The notes: generated by a model not told the origin, from the letters alone. A stretch of DNA of 48,643 nt from Burkholderiaceae bacterium (GCA_031253955.1 JAIRVJ010000052.1:1-48643), one strand, 5' to 3'; shown: positions 9,972 through 18,138, counted from the stretch's first letter. Made by a program: numbers and translations.

Positions 9972-10452
9972 TTTGCTTTGCGCCTTTCAAACAAACAAAC
10001 TCGTTTGACCTGCCCGGCTCGTCTGGCTTGCGGGAAGGCGCGCACGACGAACCAGAGCCTGGGTCAGCCCTTTTTGGTAATCGTGGTGATGTGGAATGCA
10101 ACGAACGCGAACCCGGCGCGCAAGGCAGCCCGGCTGTGAGGATCATTGAAAAACCGTGCGTTCATCGGGCGCAGATTGTAGCCCGGTTTCATGGTTAGAA
10201 CAAACAAATGAAATTATTGTTTTAATAGCTTCATATCAAGTCATTGTATGTGTTTAATACTATTTTATATATAAAATACATACGATTACTAGGCAAACAG
10301 CTATTATTTTCGACTCATTCCTTTTCGTGGAAGTCCAAGAGGCGGGCGCAACGCACGCGCTTCCTTTTGTGAGTGCAGAAGCGAAAGATTTTTCGTTCCT
10401 GCATTCGCCGCCGCACCGCGCACGCTCAAGCGCCGCTGCCGGATAGTCCATT
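9972..10452. other. Intergenic gap asd-helicase: AT-rich, with a fragment of the GGGCGAAA repeat
   Basis: About 480 bp without a gene. Positions 10195-10310 are AT-rich (TTTTATATATAAAATACAT near 10262) and could hold the asd promoter on the minus strand. Around 10372-10410 there is a degenerate piece of the GGGCGAAA-palindrome element (GCGAAAGATTTTTCG). Around 10216 and 10297 there are TAGCT-type phrases (AATAGCTTCATATCAA, ACAGCTATTATTT) of the kind scattered between genes in this window. No reading frame here looks coding. Confidence 0.5.
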
Positions 10453-11994
10453 TCACCGTGCCGGCTTGTACGGCTTGCCGCGTGCGGCGGGGCGCGCCGG
10501 GGTGTGGCTGCCGCGTGTGTGGCTGACCTTGGGTTTGGCGGCGGGGCGCGGGGCGGTGGATGGGCGGCGCGAGCCTGGCTTGGCGGCGCGGGCGCGCACG
10601 GGTTTGCGCGGCGCGCGCTCTCCGGTGACGGGCGGGAAATGCCGGGCCGGCTCCAGCCCGGCGATGGTGAGCGGCACGAACGGCTGGCGCGTGTGCGATT
10701 GGATGGCGGCCAGCCGCTTGCGGTCGCGCAGTTCGGCCAGCGTGACGGCCAGACCGTCGCGGCCGGCGCGGCCGGTGCGGCCGATGCGGTGGGTGTAGTC
10801 CTCGGCCTTCATCGGCAGGCCGTGGTTGATGACGTGGGTGATGGCGGGCACGTCGATGCCGCGCGCGGCCACGTCGGTGGCCACCAGAATTTGCACCTTG
10901 CCTTCGCGCAGCGCCTTCAGGCGGCGGTTGCGCAGCGCCTGGCTCAACGCGCCGTGCAGCGACACGGCGGCAAAGCCGGTTCGTTGCAGATCGCCGGCCA
11001 GTTGTTCGCACTCGATCTGCGTGCAGGCAAAGACGATGGCCTGCCCGATGCCGGGGTCGCGCAGCCAATAATCGAGCAGTTCGCGGCGGTGATCGGGGCT
11101 GTCGGCCCAGTACAGTTCCTGGCGGATGTTGGCGTGGCGCTGCTGGGGCGAATCGATTTGCAGCTTTTGCACGCGCGCGCCGCCGTCATGCATGACGCGC
11201 AGTGCCAACTGCTGGATCGGCGCGGCAAAGGTGGCGCTGAACATCATGGTCTGCTGGCGGCGCGCGGTGAGCTGGTGAATTTCGGCCAGCGCGTCGGCAA
11301 AGCCCAGATCGAGCATGCGGTCGGCCTCGTCCACCACCAGAAAGCGCGCCTGATCGAGCACGATCTGCCCGCTCTGCCGCAAATCCAGCAGGCGGCCCGG
11401 CGTGGCGACCATCAGGGCGGCGTTTTGCAATTGCGCGATTTGTTCCCGATAGGGCATTCCGCCGACCACGCAGGCGACGCGCAGGCCGCGGCAGTGCTTG
11501 ACCAGAGCGATGGCCTCGCGCGCCACCTGCTGCGCCAGTTCACGCGTGGGGCACAGCACCAGCGCGCCGGGCACGGCGGGCTTGAAGCGCCGCGCATTGA
11601 GCGGGTTGCGGCGGCGCGGCCTCTTGGGCGCCGGCAAGCCTTGCGCCAGCGCTTGGGCGACTTGGGCGTCCCACGCGGCCTTTTCGCGCGCCGCCGTTTC
11701 CTGCTGTAAACCCAGCAGGGTATGCAGCACGGGCAGCAAAAAAGCGGCAGTCTTGCCGCTGCCGGTCTGGCTGCTGACCATCAGGTCATTGCAGCCTTCG
11801 GGATGCGGGGCCAGCGCCAGCGCAATGGCGCGCTGCTGCACCGGCGTGGGCGCGACGTAGCCCAGGTCGGCGACGGCGGCCAGCAACTCAGGCGCCAGGC
11901 CCAAATCCTGGAACGAAGGGACGGCAGCAGCGCCGCTCGCTAGCGCGGGCGGCAGTTCGGGCGCGAACGCGCCGGTTTCCTCGAAAGAGGCCAT
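10453..11994 (-). CDS. DEAD-box ATP-dependent RNA helicase (RhlE-like)
   Basis: An RNA-remodelling ATPase. Motifs run in order: Q motif (GYVAPTPVQQRAI), Walker A (SSQTGSGKTAAF), Ia (CPTRELAQQ), VDEADRMLDLGF (motif II, DEAD), FSATF (III), FACTQIECEQLAGDL in the second RecA domain, and HRIGRTGRAGRDG (VI). A basic Arg/Lys/Pro-rich tail follows, as in RhlE-type helicases that bind RNA or ribosome precursors. An insertion rich in basic residues (KRPRRRNPLNARRFKP) sits between motifs I and Ia. I took the ATG at 11994 (513 residues); a GTG at 12024 is also possible, and neither has a clear Shine-Dalgarno. Confidence 0.92.
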   Translation of the reverse strand: MASFEETGAFAPELPPALASGAAAVPSFQDLGLAPELLAAVADLGYVAPTPVQQRAIALALAPHPEGCNDLMVSSQTGSGKTAAFLLPVLHTLLGLQQETAAREKAAWDAQVAQALAQGLPAPKRPRRRNPLNARRFKPAVPGALVLCPTRELAQQVAREAIALVKHCRGLRVACVVGGMPYREQIAQLQNAALMVATPGRLLDLRQSGQIVLDQARFLVVDEADRMLDLGFADALAEIHQLTARRQQTMMFSATFAAPIQQLALRVMHDGGARVQKLQIDSPQQRHANIRQELYWADSPDHRRELLDYWLRDPGIGQAIVFACTQIECEQLAGDLQRTGFAAVSLHGALSQALRNRRLKALREGKVQILVATDVAARGIDVPAITHVINHGLPMKAEDYTHRIGRTGRAGRDGLAVTLAELRDRKRLAAIQSHTRQPFVPLTIAGLEPARHFPPVTGERAPRKPVRARAAKPGSRRPSTAPRPAAKPKVSHTRGSHTPARPAARGKPYKPAR

Positions 11995-12375
11995 GACGGA
12001 TGTTTTCACTTTCTCGCGGGCCACGCCGCGGCCCGGATAAGAGCTGCGGCAACCACGCTGGATGGTGCGGGCGCACCGGGTTCATAAACAGACGCCCACC
12101 ATCCGACGGCGCGGGGAGGTTCCCCGTACGCGGCCAGCCCATCACGGCTGCCGGAAGAAAAGGCCACCTCAAATCGGGCGGCCAGGTGCGAGAAGGAAGA
12201 TGCGGTCTTTGCAATAGCGCGCGCCGCGCGTCTGGCGTACAGCGGGCTAACCAAAATTATTGCATAGAAAACAGGTCGCTTGTCCTCCGGCGCGCCGAGG
12301 CCGCTTCACGCACCGCGCTTTGCTGCATGTCGAGCGCCACGGAGGGGCGCATGACTTTCCCGGAATCAGAATTCG
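11995..12375. other. Divergent intergenic region, helicase / DUF1624 gene
   Basis: The helicase and the acyltransferase-like gene diverge from this stretch. It holds an 8-bp dyad GGATGGTG...CACCATCC (12060-12067 with 12097-12104) with an inner GGTGC/GCACC hairpin. The dyad would lie in the helicase mRNA leader if transcription starts above it. Structured leaders are seen on some RNA-helicase mRNAs, but nothing here proves regulation. No promoter boxes are convincing and no gene is seen. Confidence 0.35.
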
Positions 12376-13203
12376 ATGGACACCTGCCGGTGCAGTTACC
12401 ATCCCCCCGTGCCCACGCTCTGGACATCACCCTCCCGCCCGCCCGCGCGCCTGCAAGGGCTGGACGCTTTGCGCGGACTGGCGATGCTGTGGATGACGGC
12501 GTTTCACTTCAGCTTTGACCTGAACTATTTCGGCTACATCCAGCAGGACTTTTATCTCGATCCGGTCTGGACCTGGCAGCGCAGCGCCATCGTCAGCCTG
12601 TTTTTGCTGGCTGCTGGCTGCGGGCAGGCCGCGGCGGTGGTGCGAGGGCAGGGCTGGCCGCGCTTTTGGTGGCGCTGGGCGCAGGTGGCCGGCTGCGCGG
12701 CGCTGGTCACCGCCGCTTCTTGGATCATGTTCCCGCGCAGCTTCATCTACTTCGGCGTGCTGCACGGGCTGGCGGCGATGCTGATTGCCACTCGCTGGCT
12801 CTTGGTGCGGGGCACACCCCAAGCGGCGCTGCTGGCGGGCGGAGCCATGCTGATCGCGCTTTACTGGATCGCGCCTGCCGCCCTGAACGCCTGGGCCGGG
12901 ACGGAGGCCGCCGGCCTTTTCAACAGCCGTGCGCTGAATTGGCTGGGCCTGATTACGCGCAAGCCGATTACCGAAGACTACGTGCCGCTCGTGCCCTGGC
13001 TGGGCGTCATGCTGTGGGGCGCAGCCGCAGGCCGCTGGCTGCTGGCCCGCCGCCCGCATTGGCTGGCGCTTGGCGCAACGAACCGGGCCGCCGGCGCGCT
13101 GCTGGCTGCGCTCGGCCGCTGGAGCCTGAGTTATTACATGCTGCACCAGCCGGTGTTGATCGGCGCGCTGATAGCTATCGGCTGGCTGACCGGACGGGCA
13201 TGA
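12376..13203 (+). CDS. DUF1624 / heparan-alpha-glucosaminide N-acetyltransferase-like membrane protein
   Basis: A 275-residue polytopic membrane protein. Near its start it has RLQGLDALRGLAMLWMTAFHF, the conserved opening of DUF1624 proteins related to the lysosomal acetyltransferase HGSNAT, and FDLNYFGYIQQDF shortly after. Later segments include VPWLGVMLWGAAAGRWLL and the closing LSYYMLHQPVLIGAL, as in this family. Bacterial substrates are not known. The start is uncertain: ATG at 12376 or GTG at 12409, neither with a strong ribosome-binding site. A stem-loop terminator follows at once. Confidence 0.8.
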   Translation: MDTCRCSYHPPVPTLWTSPSRPPARLQGLDALRGLAMLWMTAFHFSFDLNYFGYIQQDFYLDPVWTWQRSAIVSLFLLAAGCGQAAAVVRGQGWPRFWWRWAQVAGCAALVTAASWIMFPRSFIYFGVLHGLAAMLIATRWLLVRGTPQAALLAGGAMLIALYWIAPAALNAWAGTEAAGLFNSRALNWLGLITRKPITEDYVPLVPWLGVMLWGAAAGRWLLARRPHWLALGATNRAAGALLAALGRWSLSYYMLHQPVLIGALIAIGWLTGRA

Positions 13204-13231
13204 AAAAAGCGGCCACGCCGGCCGCTTTTTT
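13203..13231. terminator. Rho-independent terminator, probably bidirectional
   Basis: AAAAAAGCGGCC, a 5-base loop, then GGCCGCTTTTTT: a perfect 12-bp inverted repeat with an A-run on one side and a T-run on the other. It lies between the converging stops of the DUF1624 gene (plus) and the parvulin gene (minus, stop at 13261), and could serve both. Confidence 0.9.
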
Positions 13232-13260
13232 CTGCAACAAGGCAAAAAGGGTGAAACGCC

Positions 13261-14082
13261 CTATTCCACCTTGGCTTTGGCGCGCAGGTCTTCCGCGTAC
13301 TGGGTGAGTTTTTTCCGTTGCAGTTGCTGCTTGAGCTGTGCCTTCACGTCGTCGAACTTGGGCATCTCTGGCGGCTTGGCGTCGCGCACGTCGTCCATGC
13401 GGATGATGTGGTAGCCGAACTGGCTTTTCACCGGCTCTTGCGTCATCTCGCCCTTGCCGAGTTTTTTCACGGCTTCGGCGAACTCCGGCACGTAACCGGC
13501 GGGGTTGGCCCAGCCCAGATCACCGCCCTTAGCGCCCGAGCCGGGATCCTTGGAGTACTTTTTGGCCAGGTCCTCGAACTTGGCGCCTTTCTTGATCTGC
13601 GCGATGATGGATTTGGCGTCGACCTCTTTTTCCACCAGGATGTGGTGCACCGCGTATTCCTTCGCGCCGGCGGAGGCCTTCGTTTGCGCGGCCACGATGT
13701 TGTCGTACTCGGCCTTGGCTTCCTCGTCGGTCACCGGGTGCTTTTTCTCGTAGTCCTCGAACAGTTCGCCGATGACGACGTTCTGGCGCATCAGTTCCAT
13801 CTTGCTGCGAGCGCCGGGCGTGTCGTCCAGACCGAGGCGCTTGGCTTCCTGCATGAAGATTTCGCTGTCGATGACTTGTTTCTTGAGCTGATCCTTTATG
13901 CCGGGCGGCATTTGTTGGCCGCTGCGGGTGGCCTGGGCCTGGAGCTGCGCTTCCAGTTCGTCGAGCCTGGATTGAGGCACCGGCTTGCCATTGACCACGG
14001 CAAGATTCTGGGCCAGGGCCGGCAGGGCCAACGCGCCTGCCAGCAATACCGCGCAACCGGCGGCAAGAACTTGTTTTTTCAT
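13261..14082 (-). CDS. Periplasmic parvulin-type peptidylprolyl isomerase
   Basis: A 273-residue exported prolyl isomerase/chaperone. The signal peptide (MKKQVLAAGCAVLLAGALALPALAQ) is followed by a SurA/PrsA-like N-terminal helical domain (NGKPVPQSRLDELEAQLQ). The parvulin domain at about 143-235 has HHILV, FEDLAKKYSKDPGSG, GGDLGW and FGYHIIR. It is expected to help outer-membrane proteins fold. In related genomes the same gene stands next to bolA and yciB. Here the bolA remnant lies 100 bp upstream. Confidence 0.93.
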   Translation of the reverse strand: MKKQVLAAGCAVLLAGALALPALAQNLAVVNGKPVPQSRLDELEAQLQAQATRSGQQMPPGIKDQLKKQVIDSEIFMQEAKRLGLDDTPGARSKMELMRQNVVIGELFEDYEKKHPVTDEEAKAEYDNIVAAQTKASAGAKEYAVHHILVEKEVDAKSIIAQIKKGAKFEDLAKKYSKDPGSGAKGGDLGWANPAGYVPEFAEAVKKLGKGEMTQEPVKSQFGYHIIRMDDVRDAKPPEMPKFDDVKAQLKQQLQRKKLTQYAEDLRAKAKVE

Positions 14083-14182
14083 GGTGAGAAGATGGGAGGA
14101 GAGTGGAAAGGAAAAGAATTGAAAGCGCCAAGAGGCCCGAAGGTTCCGCAGTGCGTCGCGGCCCGATTCGGCGGCATGATCG

Positions 14183-14275
14183 TCAACGGGTTTCGATCAC
14201 GATGGCATGTACCCCGGCGGCAATGAATTCCCGCCGCGCATCATACACAAGCCGCGCCAGCCGTGCCGGACTTGT
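14183..14275 (-). pseudogene. bolA: bolA remnant (C-terminal about 30 codons only)
   Basis: Reading minus strand to TGA at 14183-14185, the frame gives ARLARLVYDARREFIAAGVH and AIVIETR. This fits the last helix and strand of BolA (the RLVYDAL...GIHALAI pattern). An in-frame stop at 14276-14278 closes the frame, and no start codon or upstream BolA sequence remains. The position, between the parvulin gene and yciB, is where bolA is expected in relatives. A TTA-flanked foldback element begins 15 bp further on, so insertion plus deletion probably removed the rest. The call rests on about 27 residues and on synteny. Confidence 0.55.
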
Positions 14276-14289
14276 TCAGCGTTGTCTTA

Positions 14290-14451
14290 GAACGCATTTA
14301 CGATCCCGGCGCGGGCGTGCGGGCGCGGGCTTGGGTGGTCTGCGGCGTTGCAATCCTTGCCAATGGCACGGGCCATTGGCTGCGGCTTGCGCCTTGCAGC
14401 CCATCCCAATCCGCATTTCGCACACCTCGCGCCGAGATCGCAAACGCGTTC
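14290..14451. mobile_element. TTA-flanked foldback miniature element (second copy of the 154-422 family)
   Basis: The ends GAACGCATTTACGATC and GATCGCAAACGCGTTC are inverted repeats. TTA stands directly outside each end (14287-14289 and 14452-14454). The inside shares GCGGCGTTGCAA...TCC and GCTGCGG(T/C)TTGCGCCTTGCAGCCCATC with the element at 154-422, although the terminal sequences differ. The right-hand TTA is the reverse complement of TAA, the stop codon of yciB. Confidence 0.65.
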
Positions 14452-15024
14452 TTAGTTACTGCCTGCCTCGGGCGGCGGCGCGGGGTTGGCGGGGCTGGCC
14501 GCATCTTCCAGATGCCGCGCCACGTAAAAACCCTGTCCGATGATGAAGACCAGCGGAAATACGTAGCCCCACACCTTGAATTTCATCCAGGCATCGGTGC
14601 TGAAGAAGGCAGCCACGTAGCCGTTGAGGGCGGCCATGAACAGGCAGTACAGCACCCAGGCCGCCGTCAGCCGCGCCCACACGCTATCGGGCAGGTTCAA
14701 CTGGCTGCCCAGCGCAATTTTCAGGAAGTTCTTGCGCAGTCCCCACAACGCCACCGCCAGCGTGAGCGCCATGGCGGCGTACAGCACGGTGGGTTTCCAT
14801 TTGATGAACCGCTCGTCGTGCAGCGCCAGTGTGAGCGCGCCGAAGATCAGAATCAACGCCAGCGTGGCCTTGTGCATGGTGTTGAGTTTTTTATCCAGCC
14901 AATAGACGGCGAGCATCTGCGTCACCGTGGCGGCCATGAGTACCGCCGTGGCTACGTAAACGCCCCACAACTGGTAGGCCGCGAAGAACAGCAGGATGGG
15001 CAGGAAGTCGAGCAGAACTTTCAT
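14452..15024 (-). CDS. yciB: Inner-membrane septation/intracellular-spread protein A
   Basis: YciB/IspA-family proteins are small inner-membrane proteins needed for normal cell division and envelope synthesis. The 190-residue product has five to six hydrophobic helices, starting [28 protein letters not shown], with [13 protein letters not shown] and the WKPTVLY motif typical of the family. I chose the ATG at 15024 over one 12 codons upstream. The last residues, AGSN-stop, run into the foldback element: its flanking TTA forms the stop codon, so the natural C-terminus may have been slightly altered. Confidence 0.93.
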   Translation of the reverse strand: MKVLLDFLPILLFFAAYQLWGVYVATAVLMAATVTQMLAVYWLDKKLNTMHKATLALILIFGALTLALHDERFIKWKPTVLYAAMALTLAVALWGLRKNFLKIALGSQLNLPDSVWARLTAAWVLYCLFMAALNGYVAAFFSTDAWMKFKVWGYVFPLVFIIGQGFYVARHLEDAASPANPAPPPEAGSN

Positions 15025-15059
15025 AAGGGCGCACAGTGTAGGGCAGCCTTGCTCTTGCA

Positions 15060-15090
15060 CCTTCCCCAGCGTGCGGGGGAAGGTGGGAAT
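15060..15090. repeat. Family B palindromic repeat
   Basis: CCTTCCCCAGC / GTGCGGGGGAAGG, an imperfect dyad, followed by a G-rich GGTGGGAATGGGGGC tail as in other family B copies. It sits between the BPSS1780-like gene and yciB. Confidence 0.65.
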
Positions 15091-15114
15091 GGGGGCAGCG
15101 GCAAAGGGGAACGC

Positions 15115-15918
15115 TCAACCTTCCACCGGCGTATCGGGCGAAAAGCTGTCGCGGAAAGTGAACCACAGGGAGGTCAGCACCATGGCCGTCATCATCAGTC
15201 CTACCGGCGCTATGCCGTATTCGATGATGGCGGTGCTGCCGGCAACCAGCGCGAGCGCCGTGAGCAGCAGGCTGGCGGCAAAGGAGATGAGCAGCCACGC
15301 CAGGCCGTAGAGCACAAAGGCGCGCGCGTTTTTGAGCACCGCCACGGCGCTGAAAAACAGGCTTTTGACGGGCGGCACGCCGTGCCAGTGCACCAACGCG
15401 GGGGCGTGCCAGAACAGGATGGTCACCGGCAGGGAAAGCAGCGCCAGCAGCGCGAAAGAGCGCAGTGCGGCTGCGGCGAAGGCGGCTTGGGCGTCGGCGT
15501 TTTGGGCTAGATCGGGCGTTAGTTTCTGTGCGCTGGCTTGAAGCTGGGCAAGATGACCGCCGTCGAGCAGCCCGAAGATGGCCTCGGTCAGCGCCACGCC
15601 GCCCGCAAACAGCACGCCCAGCAGCAGCATGGCGCGCATGTTGCGCGGGCTGCGCAGAAAAGCCGTGGCCAGCACGGTGGGCAGCGGAAAGCGCCCGGCC
15701 TGCACATGCTCGGTGGCAGCCATGAAGCCAACGGTGGCCGCGGGCGTGAGCGCCAGCATGAGCAGGCTGCCCACCATCGGCACGATAGCGACGACAGACA
15801 TGACGAGCATGAGCAGAAAAAACAGCCCGGTAAACGCCAGCGGCTGCCGCCAGAAAACGCGCACGCCGGAGTGCGCCCATTGCACGCCGGCGCGGGCCGG
15901 CACGATGTTGAGTTTCAT
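15115..15918 (-). CDS. BPSS1780-like membrane protein of unknown function
   Basis: A 267-residue protein beginning MKLNIVPARAGVQWAHSGVR, with FWRQPLAFTGLFFLLMLVMS and five or six further hydrophobic segments. The pattern matches a conserved Burkholderiales membrane family annotated BPSS1780, whose role is unknown. The start at 15918 was taken because AGAGGGTT lies just upstream on the minus strand (revcomp AACCCTCT) and the family motif begins there; an ATG-less extension upstream has no support. It is followed by yciB in the same direction. Confidence 0.75.
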   Translation of the reverse strand: MKLNIVPARAGVQWAHSGVRVFWRQPLAFTGLFFLLMLVMSVVAIVPMVGSLLMLALTPAATVGFMAATEHVQAGRFPLPTVLATAFLRSPRNMRAMLLLGVLFAGGVALTEAIFGLLDGGHLAQLQASAQKLTPDLAQNADAQAAFAAAALRSFALLALLSLPVTILFWHAPALVHWHGVPPVKSLFFSAVAVLKNARAFVLYGLAWLLISFAASLLLTALALVAGSTAIIEYGIAPVGLMMTAMVLTSLWFTFRDSFSPDTPVEG

Positions 15919-15968
15919 AGAGGGTTGCTGCGGCTCTCGTGAAGGTAGCAAGCGGTCAACTGCCGTTT

Positions 15969-16964
15969 CTAGGCTGATGCCAGCAGCGGTTGTTGCACGC
16001 GCGCGCGCAGCACGCGCTCGAAGTGCGTGGGGTCATGCGGGGTGAGCAGCGCGGCCTTGCGCGGCAAGTGAAAGTCCCACAGACGCGAAATCCAGAACCG
16101 CAGCGCCCCGGCGCGCGCCAGAGTGGGCAAGAGGCGCCGCTCGGCATCCGTCAGGGGCCGCACGCTCTGGTAGGCGGCCAGCAGCGCCCCGGTGCGCGCG
16201 GGGTCGGCGCGGCCGCTGGGCAAATCGACCGCCCAGTCGTTGAGCGCCACGGCCAGATCGAACAGCCAGGTGTCGATGCCGGCAAAGTAAAAGTCGAACA
16301 GGCCGGTCAGCTCCGGCTGATCGGGCGGTCCGTCGAACAGTACGTTGTCGCGGAACACGTCCGCATGCACCGCGCCGCGCGGCAGCGCCGCGTAGGCCGA
16401 TGAGGCGGCGCAGTGGTTTTGCAGCGCCAGCTCGGCGCGCAGCAGCGCGGCTTGCTCGCCGCTCAGGTAGGGCAGCACCATCGGCGCCGTTTCGTTCCAC
16501 CAGGGCAGGGCGCGCAGGTTGGGCTGGCGCAGCGCGAAGTCGCGCCCGGCCAGATGCGCGCGCGCCAGCATCGCGCCCAACGCGGCGCAGTGCGCAGGGC
16601 CGGGGGCCAGCTCGCTTTGGCCGCGCAGCCGGTTGACCACCGCCGCCGGCTTGCCCGCCAGGGTGTGAAGCAGTTCATCGCCCTGCGCGCCAGCGGCGGG
16701 GCTGGCCTGCGGATCGGGCACTGGAATGCCGTGACCGGCCAGATGTTTCATCAGGCGCAGATAGAAAGGCAGTTGCGCATGCGTGAGGCGCTCAAACAGC
16801 GTCAACACCCACAGGCGCGCGCGGCCATCCTGCTCGGTAGCGGCAAAGTAGTTGGTGTTCTCGATGCCGCCCTTGATGCCGCGCAACTCGGTCAGCACGC
16901 CCAGGCCCAGCGCATCGAACAAAGACGCCGCTTGGGCGTGCGAAACTTCGGTGAAAACTGCCAT
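15969..16964 (-). CDS. thrB: Homoserine kinase (APH-like type)
   Basis: Phosphorylates homoserine in threonine synthesis, downstream of the product of asd. The 331 residues follow the ThrB2/aminoglycoside-phosphotransferase fold: MAVFTEVSHAQAASLF, GIKGGIENTNYF (nucleotide loop, about 29-40), the catalytic HADVFRDNVLF (H200, D202, N207), and FDFYFAG (metal-binding D224). It is not the GHMP-type ThrB of enterobacteria. A small exported protein gene precedes it. hom and thrC are not in the window. Confidence 0.95.
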   Translation of the reverse strand: MAVFTEVSHAQAASLFDALGLGVLTELRGIKGGIENTNYFAATEQDGRARLWVLTLFERLTHAQLPFYLRLMKHLAGHGIPVPDPQASPAAGAQGDELLHTLAGKPAAVVNRLRGQSELAPGPAHCAALGAMLARAHLAGRDFALRQPNLRALPWWNETAPMVLPYLSGEQAALLRAELALQNHCAASSAYAALPRGAVHADVFRDNVLFDGPPDQPELTGLFDFYFAGIDTWLFDLAVALNDWAVDLPSGRADPARTGALLAAYQSVRPLTDAERRLLPTLARAGALRFWISRLWDFHLPRKAALLTPHDPTHFERVLRARVQQPLLASA

Positions 16965-16991
16965 CCAAGGGAAGAGGGGAAAAGGGCGCTA

Positions 16992-17360
16992 TTAAAATTG
17001 AAGCACTTTCCAGGTGCGCGGGCCATTCGCGCCCGGCCCCGCCTCTGTCGGCCGCGGCAGCGGGCTGCCGGCATTGGCCGGCTGCACCTGGTAAGCAGGC
17101 GCGCCCGCCGTCTTGGGCTGCACCGTGATGCGCTGCGTCTGCCCGCCCGAACGCACCTCATCCACCCGGCTGCCCGCATCCTCCACACGAATGAACTCGA
17201 CCCGCTGATTCTCTCGCCCCAGCCCCGGCGCCTCGCGCGTCAAAGACGCGGAAGAAGCCGGTGGAGCCGGCGGCTGCGCCCGGGTCTGCGCCAAAGCAGC
17301 GCCCGCGCCGGCCAGCGCCAAGGCAGCCAACAAAAAAGCGGGGAAGGGAAGGGCGCGCAT
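16992..17360 (-). CDS. Small exported protein upstream of thrB
   Basis: A 122-residue protein with a signal peptide (MRALPFPAFLLAALALAGAGAALAQ) and a Pro/Ala-rich stretch. A conserved-looking segment, RVEFIRVEDAGSRVDEVR then GGQTQRITVQP, precedes the tail ending TWKVLQF. DUF2782-type proteins stand in the same spot beside thrB and polA in other proteobacteria, and this may be a relative, but I cannot assign it firmly. Function unknown. polA, expected upstream, is missing; the structured segment at 17394-17609 is there instead. Confidence 0.7.
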   Translation of the reverse strand: MRALPFPAFLLAALALAGAGAALAQTRAQPPAPPASSASLTREAPGLGRENQRVEFIRVEDAGSRVDEVRSGGQTQRITVQPKTAGAPAYQVQPANAGSPLPRPTEAGPGANGPRTWKVLQF

Positions 17361-17393
17361 GGATGCGATTGTAGGCGGCGGTTCAGAAATTGG

Positions 17394-17609
17394 GGCAGCG
17401 CGTAAGCGCTGCCGGATAGCCGCTTTGAGCGGCTCACAACCTAAAGCCCCTGGCTTTGCCGGGGGATATTTACTTATTCAGGAGTCAACTATATTTGTCC
17501 ATCCCTTTGCTTTCCTTTCGTGTGCTGGCGGCTTACGTCGGGAGTCTCGGGGATGGACACCCCCTATAGGTCAAATCTCGACTGCTTCCCCGGCAGAGCC
17601 GGGATTTTT
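17394..17609 (+). ncRNA. Candidate structured RNA or IS200/IS605-derived end (possible omega-RNA-like)
   Basis: A gene-free segment packed with inverted repeats: GGCAGCG/CGCTGCC (17394-17413), AGCCGCT/AGCGGCT (17418-17434), CCCCTGGC-TTT-GCCGGGG (about 17447-17464), a perfect 10-bp long-range pair TGTCCATCCC (17496-17505) with GGGATGGACA (17550-17559), and CCCGGC-AGA-GCCGGG (17589-17603) followed by ATTTTT, which looks like a terminator on the plus strand. Hairpins of the form AAAGCCCC...GGGG with ATTTACTTATT after them are typical near IS200/IS605-family ends, whose TnpB/IscB proteins use structured RNAs. No tnpA, tnpB or iscB frame is present. Strand and extent are uncertain. Confidence 0.35.
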
Positions 17610-17661
17610 CCAAAATTAATAGCCGCAAACTCATGCCAGTCAATGACATGCAGCTATCAAT

Positions 17662-18138
17662 TCAGGAATTCAATACCGCGATGCCCCAGCGCGCCAGCGC
17701 CGCGTCGTCGGCGGCGCGGGCGTCCACCCAGCGGGGGCCATCGGGCGTCTGTTCTTTTTTCCAGAACGGCGCCTGGGTTTTCAGGTAGTCGATCAGGAAT
17801 TCGCACGCCTGAAAGCTCTCGCCCCGGTGCGCCGCGCTCACCGCCACCAGCACGATCTGCGCTGGCGGTGGCAGCAGGCCGACGCGGTGGATGACGCGCG
17901 CCGCGTAAATGTCAAAGCGCCGCCGCGCTTCGTCGATCATGGCTTCGATGGCTTTCTCGGTCATGCCGGGGTAGTGCTCCAGTTCCATCTCGCCCACGGC
18001 TTGCCCGCCGCTGAAATCGCGCACGGTGCCGACGAAAGCGCACACCGCGCCCACGCCCGCATCGCCCGCGCGCAGCGCCGCCACCTCGGCGCTCAGGTCG
18101 AAGTCGCCCGTCTGTATGGTGACGCGCGGCGCTGTCAT
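17662..18138 (-). CDS. moaE: Molybdopterin synthase catalytic subunit
   Basis: MoaE with thiocarboxylated MoaD converts cyclic pyranopterin monophosphate to molybdopterin. The 158 residues carry GAVCAFVGTVRD, the MELEHYPGM segment, and the active-site lysines K120 and K127 in DYLKTQAPFWKKE, at the same places as in the well-studied enzyme. HRVGLLPP and AAHRGESFQA are also intact. It belongs with moeA and moaD, but a foreign-looking gene on the other strand now separates it from them. Confidence 0.96.
   Translation of the reverse strand: MTAPRVTIQTGDFDLSAEVAALRAGDAGVGAVCAFVGTVRDFSGGQAVGEMELEHYPGMTEKAIEAMIDEARRRFDIYAARVIHRVGLLPPPAQIVLVAVSAAHRGESFQACEFLIDYLKTQAPFWKKEQTPDGPRWVDARAADDAALARWGIAVLNS

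Noticed and set aside
8922-10139. 405-codon plus-strand frame opposite asd
   Set aside because: Shadow of asd; Arg/His/Ala-rich product and no domain.
14263-15510. 415-codon plus-strand frame across the bolA remnant, foldback element, yciB and the BPSS1780-like gene
   Set aside because: It runs through a mobile element and opposite two real genes; the product is Gln/Arg/His-rich with no recognisable domain.
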